From Acinetobacter pullicarnis (GTDB taxonomy: Bacteria; Pseudomonadota; Gammaproteobacteria; Pseudomonadales; Moraxellaceae), in assembly GCF_006352475.1 (NCBI RefSeq), contig NZ_VCMZ01000001.1:1116001-1180000 (forward strand): 64,000 bases of DNA, given 5' to 3'. The position numbers were made by a program, and so were the translations under genes. This document shows, one piece after another, positions 1 to 7,398 of the stretch. Within the stretch, counting starts at the first letter, position 1. Each line of letters opens with the position of its first letter. The notes under the pieces were generated by a model, which saw nothing but the letters and a program-made list of their open reading frames with translations, ran no database searches and was not told the DNA's origin.

Positions 1-1
1 T

Positions 2-433
2 GATCGTTTAAACATGATTTATTTGGATGTGGTACAGGGCAAGGGCAACGTCACCATGCGTCGTCAAATTGGAACCTATTTGCCCATCCATTTAAGTGCA
101 ATGGGGCGTGCTTGTCTTGCTGCAATGCCAGAAGATGAACGTGAATTTTTATTAAATGCCATTCGGATCAAGCATAAAGAAGACTGGATGAAAATTAATC
201 GTGATCTCGATAAGGCTTTTCGGGACTATCAAGATTTCGGTTATTGTTTTTCAATGGGTGAATGGCATAAAGACGTCAATGCAGTTGCAGTGCCATTATT
301 ACATGAGCAACATGGTTTACAGGTGTTTAACTGTGGTGGCCCAAGCTTTATTATGAAGCGTGAAAAAATTGAAGAAGATATTGCACCGCGTTTATTGCAT
401 ATGGTGAACAATATTAAAACTGAGATTGGCTAA
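2..433 (+). CDS. IclR-family transcriptional regulator, C-terminal part (5' end outside window)
   Basis: The reading frame is open from the left edge, so the DNA-binding N-terminus lies outside the window. The visible 140 or so residues match the effector-binding domain of IclR regulators: a hydrophobic strand (IYLDVVQ), the segment LPIHLSAMGRACLAAMP, and the late VNAVAVPLL stretch, followed by a glycine-rich strand and a final helix. These proteins bind small aromatic or organic acids and control a neighbouring catabolic operon. Its target probably lies to the left of the window, because the gene to the right is an unrelated, opposite-strand nitrate regulator. The family call is firm; the effector cannot be told. 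Confidence 0.85.
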   Translation, partial: DRLNMIYLDVVQGKGNVTMRRQIGTYLPIHLSAMGRACLAAMPEDEREFLLNAIRIKHKEDWMKINRDLDKAFRDYQDFGYCFSMGEWHKDVNAVAVPLLHEQHGLQVFNCGGPSFIMKREKIEEDIAPRLLHMVNNIKTEIG

Positions 434-689
434 GTTGAATTAAAAGACGCCACGCGCTGATAAAAATAGATGCTGTACCTGGCGTTGCAGTACTTTGATT
501 GGCGACATGCACGGCAGAAAGGGAGGCATAAATTACGATATTGGAATTGAGTTTTACTCTGCGGAACTGGTGGGTAAGGATGTTGAAATATAGATAGTGC
601 AAGGCAAGGTCAGTCATATTGAGCATGCCCCTCAGTTATTCTTGCATAAGCGAAATATGACGAACAATATCGGATAAAAAATAGGGCTT
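434..689. other. Intergenic stretch without a convincing gene
   Basis: This interval separates the IclR gene from the convergent nasT gene. A minus-strand frame of 70 codons (414-626) exists but overlaps the end of the IclR gene and has no recognisable domain. I see no clear terminator hairpin with a T-run. Confidence 0.4.
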
Positions 690-1280
690 TTATTGATCCA
701 CACTGGATGAAGATAATAACTGTTGGGTCTGGAGTAAATGGCGGGCAATTTCACCAATACTAATACGCTGATGCATGGCATGCTTTCGCAGTAAAGCAAA
801 GGCCTGATCTTCAGTTAATGTTTGCAATTGCATCAATAATACTTTGGCTTTTTCAATATCAATGCGATCTGCCAGTTTGGTTTTGGTGTCATTTAAATCA
901 TTCAGTAGCTTTTGATAGTTTTTATAATGTTCCAGCGCAACTTTCACCAAGCTACCGAGCGTGTTGGGATTAATCTCATCGACGATATAGGTGGTGATGC
1001 CTGCTGCAACCGCAAGTTTAATACTCTGGGAATGGCAGTCTTGGGTAAAAAGAAGGGTGGGTAAATTAAACTGATGAATATCATTTTCAACCAATTCTAG
1101 TTGTGGATTGGTGAGGTTAAATAAAATCACATCAGCTGGCCATTGCTGTTGTGGGAGTAAGTTTTGATGATTCAGCACCAAGCAGGTAACGATCTCAAAA
1201 TCAGATTGAGTCAATTTTTTCTGCGTCATTTGTGCGCGTTCAAGATCATCATCAATGAGTATTATTTTTAGTTTTGACAT
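690..1280 (-). CDS. nasT: NasT-like ANTAR-domain antitermination regulator
   Basis: This 196-residue protein has an N-terminal receiver-like domain (about 1-120), a coiled linker and a C-terminal ANTAR RNA-binding domain (about 135-190, with KAKVLLMQLQTLTEDQAFALLRKHAM). ANTAR proteins bind paired hairpins with six-base loops in leader RNA and prevent termination. NasT proteins do this for nitrate and nitrite assimilation operons. It is divergent from narK, whose leader carries such hairpins. The start was placed at the Met before SKLKIILIDDD, since the frame upstream gives no receiver-like sequence. The acidic pocket (IDDD) is kept, but the expected phospho-acceptor site reads ILFNL, with Asn instead of Asp. 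No nasS sensor gene is next to it. Regulation by phosphorylation is therefore unlikely. Confidence 0.88.
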   Translation of the reverse strand: MSKLKIILIDDDLERAQMTQKKLTQSDFEIVTCLVLNHQNLLPQQQWPADVILFNLTNPQLELVENDIHQFNLPTLLFTQDCHSQSIKLAVAAGITTYIVDEINPNTLGSLVKVALEHYKNYQKLLNDLNDTKTKLADRIDIEKAKVLLMQLQTLTEDQAFALLRKHAMHQRISIGEIARHLLQTQQLLSSSSVDQ

Positions 1281-1392
1281 ATAGACGCTACAACGAAATC
1301 TAATTTTTATAGACCGAAATAATAGCAAAATAAATGCCAGTCTAGCTCAGTGAATAATGATGAATACGGTCGTTTGCATGTTACTGCATTTC

Positions 1393-1409
1393 TGTATCGT
1401 CATGGTGCA
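1393..1409 (+). promoter_or_regulatory. Candidate NtrC enhancer site
   Basis: The 17-bp sequence has a perfect right half TGGTGCA and a weaker left half TGTA, compared with the remembered NtrC dyad TGCAC(N)7GTGCA. Its centre lies about 104 bp upstream of the start predicted from the sigma-54 promoter, a usual distance for an NtrC enhancer. Prediction only. Confidence 0.45.
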
Positions 1410-1478
1410 AGCTGCGCTGGTTTTTATTTGAGGTCGCAATGCATGAGTCATTATCAGTGCTTTAGCGTGCATATTTTT

Positions 1479-1495
1479 TTGGCATAGTTAGTGCA
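1479..1495 (+). promoter_or_regulatory. Sigma-54 (-24/-12) promoter for the nas operon
   Basis: The sequence TTGGCATAGTTAGTGCA has the invariant GG (1481-1482) and GC (1493-1494) separated by exactly 10 bases, and the flanking TGGCA and TGCA fit the RpoN consensus TGGCACG-N4-TTGCA. It lies upstream of the narK leader in the right direction. Transcription would begin near 1505. Confidence 0.65.
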
Positions 1496-1542
1496 TTAAC
1501 CCGGTGGAGTCAAAGAAGACTCAAACAAAATAATTGTGTGTA

Positions 1543-1593
1543 GACGGCCAACGACGTCCGTTCTGATCGAATTGTTATACAGCGATGTATAGC
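1543..1593 (+). promoter_or_regulatory. Two-hairpin ANTAR-target leader element
   Basis: Hairpin P1 is formed by ACGGCC (1544-1549) and GTCCGT (1556-1561), with one mismatch, around the six-base loop AACGAC. Hairpin P2 is formed by 1574-1580 and 1587-1593 (seven pairs, one of them G-U) around the six-base loop AGCGAT. Both loops have A at position 1 and G at position 4, the signature known for ANTAR RNA targets. The linker is 12 bases. A small hairpin follows at 1595-1607, but it lacks a strong T-run, so the alternative terminator is not obvious. Confidence 0.7.
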
Positions 1594-1631
1594 AGTACTG
1601 CAAGTACGTTCAGTTCCGGAAGGAGAAGCCA

Positions 1632-2984
1632 ATGTCTTCAATTTTAAATGAAAATAAAGCAACCCGTATCAGTCTATTTAGTTTTAAAACGGCTGCAATG
1701 CGCGCCTTCCATATGAGTTGGCTCGCATTTTTTGTATGTTTCTTTGCATGGTTTGCCTGCGCACCGCTGATGCCAGTGATTGCAGGGGAGTTTAATCTGA
1801 GCAAAGACCAAATCGCCAACATTAATATTGCCGCTGTGGCAATTACCATTTTGGTTCGTCTAATTGTGGGGCCTTTATGTGACAAGTATGGCCCGCGTAA
1901 AAGTTATACCGCCTTATTGATCATCGGTAGCATTCCTGTTTTTGGGGTTGCTGCTGCGAACAGTTATGAATCCTTCTTATTCTTCCGGTTATTGATTGGG
2001 GCAATTGGCGCAAGCTTTGTTATCACTCAATACCATACCAGCATTATGTTTGCATCCAATGTGGTCGGTACAGCCAATGCGACCTCAGCCGGTTGGGGCA
2101 ATGCAGGTGGCGGTGCGACTCAAGCCCTAATGCCTTTATTATTGTCCGCGCTGGTTATGTTTGGCGTTGAGCAAGCACTCGGTTGGCGAATTGCATTGTT
2201 GGTGCCAGGGATCATGATGCTTATCGTTGGGTGGATGTACTGGAAATATACCCAAGATTGTCCGCAAGGCAACTTCAAAGAATTGCGTGCGCAAGGCATC
2301 CAAGTCGGAAGTAATAAAAAAGGGGGCGTGGCAATTTTAATGCATGCCGCACGAAACTATCGCGTTTGGATTTTATTTGGGGCGTACGCTGCCTGTTTTG
2401 GAATTGAAATTTTTATCCATAACATCGTGGCCATGTATTACGTCGAGCACTTTAGCTTTGGTTTAAAAGAAGCTGGTTTAGCCGCAGGGATTTTTGGCTT
2501 ACTGGCCCTTTTCGCTCGTGCACTCGGTGGCATTCTTTCCGATCAAGTCGCCTTAAAGCGCGGTTTGGATGGGCGAACCATCATCCTATTTGTCATGATT
2601 TTACTCGAAGGCTTCTTTTTGATTTTATTTTCAAAAATGCAGAGTCCAATGCTTGCCATTTTGATCATGACTTTATTCGCTTTATTTACCCATATGGCGT
2701 GCGGTGCAACCTATGCCTTGGTGCCCTTTATTGATCGTGAAGCCCTAGGTGGGGTCACTGGAATTATTGGTGCGGGTGGGAACGTTGGTGCTGTTGCTGC
2801 GGGATTCCTACTCAAGGGCATGCTGGATATTCAAAGTTGTTTGATGGTGCTTGGTGGTCTGGTGGTCATCGCAGCCATTTTTGTATTGATGATTCGGTTT
2901 TCGGTTGAGCATAAACGCAAAGAGCAGCAGCTATTTGAGCAGGCGGTCCGTGAGCGCCACCTGATGCTAGAAGCACAGAATTAA
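1632..2984 (+). CDS. narK: Nitrate/nitrite MFS transporter
   Basis: The 450-residue protein is an inner-membrane carrier of the NNP (NarK/NasA) branch of the major facilitator superfamily. It shows about twelve hydrophobic segments, the conserved first-helix region AWFACAPLMPVIAGEF, the MFS loop motif GPLCDKYGPRK after helix 2, and the glycine-rich nitrate signatures GWGNAGGGATQ and GIIGAGGNVGAVAAG. It should import nitrate (possibly exchange nitrite) for the reductases encoded downstream. An AAGGAG site at 1620-1625 lies six bases before the ATG. It is the first gene after the ANTAR leader, so the whole operon is expected to depend on NasT antitermination. The branch is clear; nitrate versus nitrite preference cannot be read from sequence alone. 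Confidence 0.93.
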   Translation: MSSILNENKATRISLFSFKTAAMRAFHMSWLAFFVCFFAWFACAPLMPVIAGEFNLSKDQIANINIAAVAITILVRLIVGPLCDKYGPRKSYTALLIIGSIPVFGVAAANSYESFLFFRLLIGAIGASFVITQYHTSIMFASNVVGTANATSAGWGNAGGGATQALMPLLLSALVMFGVEQALGWRIALLVPGIMMLIVGWMYWKYTQDCPQGNFKELRAQGIQVGSNKKGGVAILMHAARNYRVWILFGAYAACFGIEIFIHNIVAMYYVEHFSFGLKEAGLAAGIFGLLALFARALGGILSDQVALKRGLDGRTIILFVMILLEGFFLILFSKMQSPMLAILIMTLFALFTHMACGATYALVPFIDREALGGVTGIIGAGGNVGAVAAGFLLKGMLDIQSCLMVLGGLVVIAAIFVLMIRFSVEHKRKEQQLFEQAVRERHLMLEAQN

Positions 2985-2987
2985 AAG

Positions 2988-3098
2988 ATGGGCACTGAAA
3001 TGACACCAAGTGCAGCCAAAAGAAAACAGCCACAGCAAGAACAAAAGCGTTGCAAGAAGCAAATCGCTATCGCAAAAAAGATGAGCAGGAGTCGCTAA
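2988..3098 (+). CDS. Possible small basic protein between narK and nirB
   Basis: An ATG frame of 36 codons fills almost exactly the gap between narK and nirB, starting 3 bases after one stop and ending 1 base before the next start. The product is Lys/Gln-rich and has no recognised domain or good ribosome site. In a second frame the 3' half reads LQEANRYRKKDEQESLK, which looks more protein-like than the open frame, so this may be a frameshifted small gene or simply spacer. Confidence 0.25.
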   Translation: MGTEMTPSAAKRKQPQQEQKRCKKQIAIAKKMSRSR

Positions 3099-3099
3099 A

Positions 3100-5640
3100 A
3101 TGAAATTACTCATGATTGGTTATGGCATGGTCGGGCATAAATTCATTGAGTCTGTACTTGAGCATGCAGATGATGCGCTTGAAATTACCATTTTGGCTGA
3201 AGAGCCACGCATTGCCTATGATCGAGTGCACTTAACTGATTATTTTAATGGGAAAACGGCCAAGGATCTGTCTTTGGCTCGTGCAGATTTTGCCGATGCC
3301 TATGGCATTGATTTACGCTTAAATTGTAAAGCTACTGCCATTGATTGTGCCAATAAAACCGTTAGCACTGAAGATGGTGCACGATTCGACTATGACAAAT
3401 TGGTGATTGCCACAGGCTCCTATGCCTTTGTGCCGCCCATTCAGGGCAATGATCGCGACAACTGTTTTGTGTATCGCACCATTGAAGACCTTGATGCGAT
3501 TCGAGCTGCCAGTATGACTGCCAAGTCTGGCGTGGTGATTGGCGGTGGTTTACTGGGCTTGGAGGCTGCCAAGGCCTTATCTGATTTAAAACTTGAAACA
3601 CATGTCGTTGAATTCGCACCACGTTTAATGGCGGTGCAAATTGATGATTTAGGTGCAAAAGTTTTGCGTACTAAAATTGAAGCGCTGGGTGTACAAGTGC
3701 ATACCCAAAAACAAACCCAGTCGATTGAAGCGGGTGACAACAGCGTGCATCGACTGAAATGTGCAGATGGTTTTGAACTTGAAACGGATTTGATTTTATT
3801 TTCAGCTGGGATTCGTCCACGGGATGAATTGGCGCGTTTCAGTGGCTTAAAGATTGGGGAGCGTGGCGGCATTGTGATTAATGATCAATGCCAAAGCAGC
3901 GATGCTGATATTTATGCCATTGGTGAATGTGCCTTATGGGACAACAAGATTTATGGTTTGGTTGCGCCAGGTTATGAGATGGCACGGGTTGCAGCACAAC
4001 ATCTCTTTGAAAAAAATAAGACGGGGTTTGCGGGTGCGGATATGAGCACCAAGTTGAAATTAATGGGGGTCGATGTTGCTTCCATTGGCGATGCACATGC
4101 AATGACAGTTGGTGCTTTAAGTTATTTTTATGCAGATGAAGCGGCCATGATTTATAAAAAAATTGTGGTCAATGCCGAGAAAACCCAACTCTTGGGTGCG
4201 GTATTGGTTGGATGTGCCAAAGAATACAATCACTTATTGCAAATGATGCTCAACGATTTAGCGCTGCCAGAGCAACCTGAAAGTTTGATCATGCCAGCCT
4301 TTGCCCAAGGAGCGGTTGCGGCTGAGGGCAGTGCTATTGATGCCTTACCAGAGAGTGCGGTGTTGTGTTCTTGCAACAACGTTTCCAAGGCTGATCTTTG
4401 CCAAGCCATTGTCGCGGGTTCAACCTCATTGGGAGCACTAAAAAAGTGCACAAACGCTGCTAGTAGCTGTGGTGGCTGCACGCCATTGGTCACACAAGTT
4501 TTAAAGTCTGAATTACAACGGCAAGGCGTTACGGTGAACAACCACTTATGTGAGCATTTTGCCTATTCACGCCAAGGCTTATATCACTTGATTCGGGTCA
4601 ACCAAATTAAAAGCTTTGATGATTTGATGATGCAATATGGTCAGGGATTGGGTTGCGATATTTGTAAGCCGACCGTGGCGAATATTTTGGCCTCATGTTG
4701 GAACGATTTTGTATTAAAGCCGGATCATGCCGGTTTACAAGACAGCAATGACTATTATCTTGGCAACATTCAAAAAGATGGTTCTTATTCGGTGGTCCCT
4801 CGAATCGCAGGAGGTGAGATTACCCCAGAAGGATTAATCTGCATCGGACAGGTGGCAAAAAAATATAACTTGTATACCAAAATTACAGGTGGGCAGCGCA
4901 TCGACATGTTTGGTGCACAAGTCCATCAATTGCCTCATATTTGGGAGGAATTGATCGAAGCTGGTTTTGAGTCAGGTCATGCCTATGGCAAATCCTTACG
5001 TACCGTAAAGTCTTGTGTCGGCAGTAACTGGTGTCGTTATGGGGTCGATGATTCGGTTGCGTTGGCCATCTATTTAGAGAATCGTTATAAGGGCTTACGC
5101 TCACCACATAAATTAAAAATGGCCGTGTCGGGTTGTACCCGTGAATGTGCCGAAGCACAAAGTAAAGATGTGGGCATTATCGCCACAGAAAAGGGCTGGA
5201 ACTTGTATGTCTGCGGCAATGGCGGTATGCGTCCACGCCATGCAGAACTGTTGGCCTCAGACCTCGATACCCAAACTTTAATTGCGTATATCGATCGCTT
5301 GTTTATGTTTTATATCGAAACTGCAGATCGCTTGCAGCGTACCAGTGTTTGGCGTGACAACTTAGAGGGTGGTTTGGATTATTTGAAAGCCGTGATTGTT
5401 GATGATCGCTTGGGCTTGGCGACGGAACTTGAGGCGCGGATGGCGCATGTGGTGGGTAGCTATCAAGATGAATGGCGTACAGCAATTGAAGATCCAGACA
5501 TCCGTAAACGCTTTAAAACCTTCATTAATACCGATGCACAACAAGATCCACATATCCAATTCAGTCAGGAACGTGGGCAAATCCGCCCAAAAACGACTGC
5601 GGAACGTGACGAAAAACGAATTTCAGTGGTCGAAGCTTAA
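3100..5640 (+). CDS. nirB: Assimilatory nitrite reductase large subunit, siroheme and 4Fe-4S
   Basis: NirB reduces nitrite to ammonium with six electrons from NAD(P)H in the cytoplasm. The 846 residues match the usual size. In order: an FAD/NAD(P)-binding reductase module (about 1-310, with GYGMVGHKF at the start and VVIGGGLLGLEAA near 145), a BFD-like 2Fe-2S segment with Cys423, Cys425, Cys450, Cys457 and Cys460, a second Cys pair near 525, and the siroheme/4Fe-4S module. That module shows the C-x5-C and C-x3-C ligand pairs at Cys639/Cys645 and Cys679/Cys683. Its partner NirD is not a separate gene here. A NirD-like domain is fused to the next gene, 36 bases downstream. Confidence 0.96.
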   Translation: MKLLMIGYGMVGHKFIESVLEHADDALEITILAEEPRIAYDRVHLTDYFNGKTAKDLSLARADFADAYGIDLRLNCKATAIDCANKTVSTEDGARFDYDKLVIATGSYAFVPPIQGNDRDNCFVYRTIEDLDAIRAASMTAKSGVVIGGGLLGLEAAKALSDLKLETHVVEFAPRLMAVQIDDLGAKVLRTKIEALGVQVHTQKQTQSIEAGDNSVHRLKCADGFELETDLILFSAGIRPRDELARFSGLKIGERGGIVINDQCQSSDADIYAIGECALWDNKIYGLVAPGYEMARVAAQHLFEKNKTGFAGADMSTKLKLMGVDVASIGDAHAMTVGALSYFYADEAAMIYKKIVVNAEKTQLLGAVLVGCAKEYNHLLQMMLNDLALPEQPESLIMPAFAQGAVAAEGSAIDALPESAVLCSCNNVSKADLCQAIVAGSTSLGALKKCTNAASSCGGCTPLVTQVLKSELQRQGVTVNNHLCEHFAYSRQGLYHLIRVNQIKSFDDLMMQYGQGLGCDICKPTVANILASCWNDFVLKPDHAGLQDSNDYYLGNIQKDGSYSVVPRIAGGEITPEGLICIGQVAKKYNLYTKITGGQRIDMFGAQVHQLPHIWEELIEAGFESGHAYGKSLRTVKSCVGSNWCRYGVDDSVALAIYLENRYKGLRSPHKLKMAVSGCTRECAEAQSKDVGIIATEKGWNLYVCGNGGMRPRHAELLASDLDTQTLIAYIDRLFMFYIETADRLQRTSVWRDNLEGGLDYLKAVIVDDRLGLATELEARMAHVVGSYQDEWRTAIEDPDIRKRFKTFINTDAQQDPHIQFSQERGQIRPKTTAERDEKRISVVEA

Positions 5641-5676
5641 AGCCAAAGCGACAAATCACGAGTATGGAGTAATAAC

Positions 5677-7368
5677 ATGACGATTGGATCAGATCGACAC
5701 CCAGACCAAAAACAAACGCTCGCACAAGAGCGCGAACGAGAAAAACAAATTGAAGTGGTCGATGAAATAGAGTCACCAGCTCGACCAGAATGGTTTGCAG
5801 TGTGTCACGTTGACGAAATCACTCCAAATACTGGGGTTACGGTAATGTTGCATGGTATCCAAATTGCGATCTTCCGCGTAGGCGATGAGCAGCGGGTGTA
5901 TGCGTTGAGCCAACAAGATCCCTTTAGCCAAGCCTATGTGATGTCACGCGGTATTTTAGGTGATCTGCAAGGCGAACGTGTGGTGGCCTCTCCGATTTAT
6001 AAGCAGCATTTTAGTTTGGCAACTGGACGCTGCCTCGAAGACTCAACCCAGAAGATTTTGGTATTTCCGAGCAAGATCGTACAAGGCCAAGTGTGGGTCA
6101 GTCCCACTCCTCAAAAGACCTATATTACGGGTGCTTCGATTGAAACAGCGAAATTAAAGCTGGTCATCATCGGCAACGGTTTGGCTGGGATGCGTTGCCT
6201 TGAAGAAGTTTTAGAAATGGCACCGGAGCGATATGACATTACGCTGATTGCTGCTGAAGCTGGCAGTAGTTATAACCGTATTTTATTGTCTCCTGTATTG
6301 GCTGGCGAAAAAAGTGAGGCAGACATTCAGCAGCATTCAGCTGCATGGTATGCAGAACAAAATATTCAATTGCTGGAAGCTGATGCTGTGGTCAAAATCA
6401 ATCGCCAACTGAAACAAGTGCATACCGAATCTGGCCAAGTGGTGATTTATGATCGTTTGGTATTGGCAACAGGTTCAAAGTCTTATCTACCCGATATTGC
6501 AGGGGTAAATTTACAAGGGGTGATGACATTCCGCACCTTGGCTGATGTACATGAGATGCTTGGTTATGCTCAGCAGAAGAACAGTGCAGTCGTGATTGGC
6601 GGTGGTTTGCTTGGTCTCGAAGCAGCCTATGGGCTAAAACAACGAGGGATGCAGGTGACCGTGTTGCAAATGTCAGATCGCTTGATGAATCAGCAACTTG
6701 ACCAGCGTGCCAGTCAGCTACTCAAACAACATCTACAACAACTCGGTATTCAGGTTTTGACTGACGTACAGACCACTGCACTGCTTGGTGTAGAAGGGCA
6801 GATTAGTCAGGTTTGTTTGCAGGATGGTCGGATTTTGGATGCCGAATTGGTGGTTTTTGCAGTGGGTATTCGTCCGAATATTGCCTTAGCACAAAGTGCG
6901 GGTTTGCGCTGTCATCGTGGAATTTTAGTCAATGACACTTTGCAAACTTATGATCCGAGTATTTATGCGGTCGGTGAGTGTATTGAGCATCGTGGGAAAA
7001 CTTTTGGTTTGGTGGAACCGCTTTGGGGACAGGCATTTATTTGCGCCAGCCATTTAGCTGAGCAGGGTCGCTTAAGTTTTAAAGCTGTCAGCGTGCCGGT
7101 CCAGTTAAAAGTCACAGGTGTTGAGGTTTTTTCAGTAGGAGAAATTGAACCATCTCAACCATTTGAAGACATTATTTTAAATGATGAACAACGCCAGATC
7201 TATAAACGCATCATTATTCAAGATCATAAAGTGATTGGTGCCGTACTGTTTGGCGATACCGAAGATGGGGCATGGTATGCCGAGTTGATTAGCGCAGAAA
7301 CGTCTATCCAGTCTATACGGCATAAGCTGCTGTTTGGTCGAGATTTTGCCTTTAAGAATGCCAGTTAA
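5677..7368 (+). CDS. NirD-like domain fused to FAD/NAD(P)H oxidoreductase
   Basis: The 563-residue protein joins two modules. Residues about 35-150 resemble NirD, the small nitrite reductase subunit with a Rieske fold: WFAVCHVDEI, then RVYALSQQDPFSQAYVMSRGILGD and VASPIYKQHFSLATGRCL. As in NirD, the Rieske Cys-His ligands are absent. Residues about 155-555 form a pyridine-nucleotide-disulfide type reductase with IIGNGLAGMRCLEE, an ATGS segment, VVIGGGLLGLEAAYGL and IYAVGECIEH. It probably supplies electrons to the nitrate reductase encoded next and may also act as the NirB partner. The position between nirB and nasA supports both roles. This two-in-one role is inference from domain order. Confidence 0.88.
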   Translation: MTIGSDRHPDQKQTLAQEREREKQIEVVDEIESPARPEWFAVCHVDEITPNTGVTVMLHGIQIAIFRVGDEQRVYALSQQDPFSQAYVMSRGILGDLQGERVVASPIYKQHFSLATGRCLEDSTQKILVFPSKIVQGQVWVSPTPQKTYITGASIETAKLKLVIIGNGLAGMRCLEEVLEMAPERYDITLIAAEAGSSYNRILLSPVLAGEKSEADIQQHSAAWYAEQNIQLLEADAVVKINRQLKQVHTESGQVVIYDRLVLATGSKSYLPDIAGVNLQGVMTFRTLADVHEMLGYAQQKNSAVVIGGGLLGLEAAYGLKQRGMQVTVLQMSDRLMNQQLDQRASQLLKQHLQQLGIQVLTDVQTTALLGVEGQISQVCLQDGRILDAELVVFAVGIRPNIALAQSAGLRCHRGILVNDTLQTYDPSIYAVGECIEHRGKTFGLVEPLWGQAFICASHLAEQGRLSFKAVSVPVQLKVTGVEVFSVGEIEPSQPFEDIILNDEQRQIYKRIIIQDHKVIGAVLFGDTEDGAWYAELISAETSIQSIRHKLLFGRDFAFKNAS

Positions 7369-7398
7369 ATCCACATCATGCCAAGATCAGGAGGCAAA

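Noticed and set aside
414..626. Minus-strand frame of 70 codons after the IclR gene
   Set aside because: It overlaps the IclR 3' end, has no recognised domain and no ribosome site.
1595..1607. Hairpin GTACT/AGTAC after the ANTAR element as the classical terminator
   Set aside because: The stem is short with a three-base loop and lacks a following T-run, so I list it only as a possible structure.
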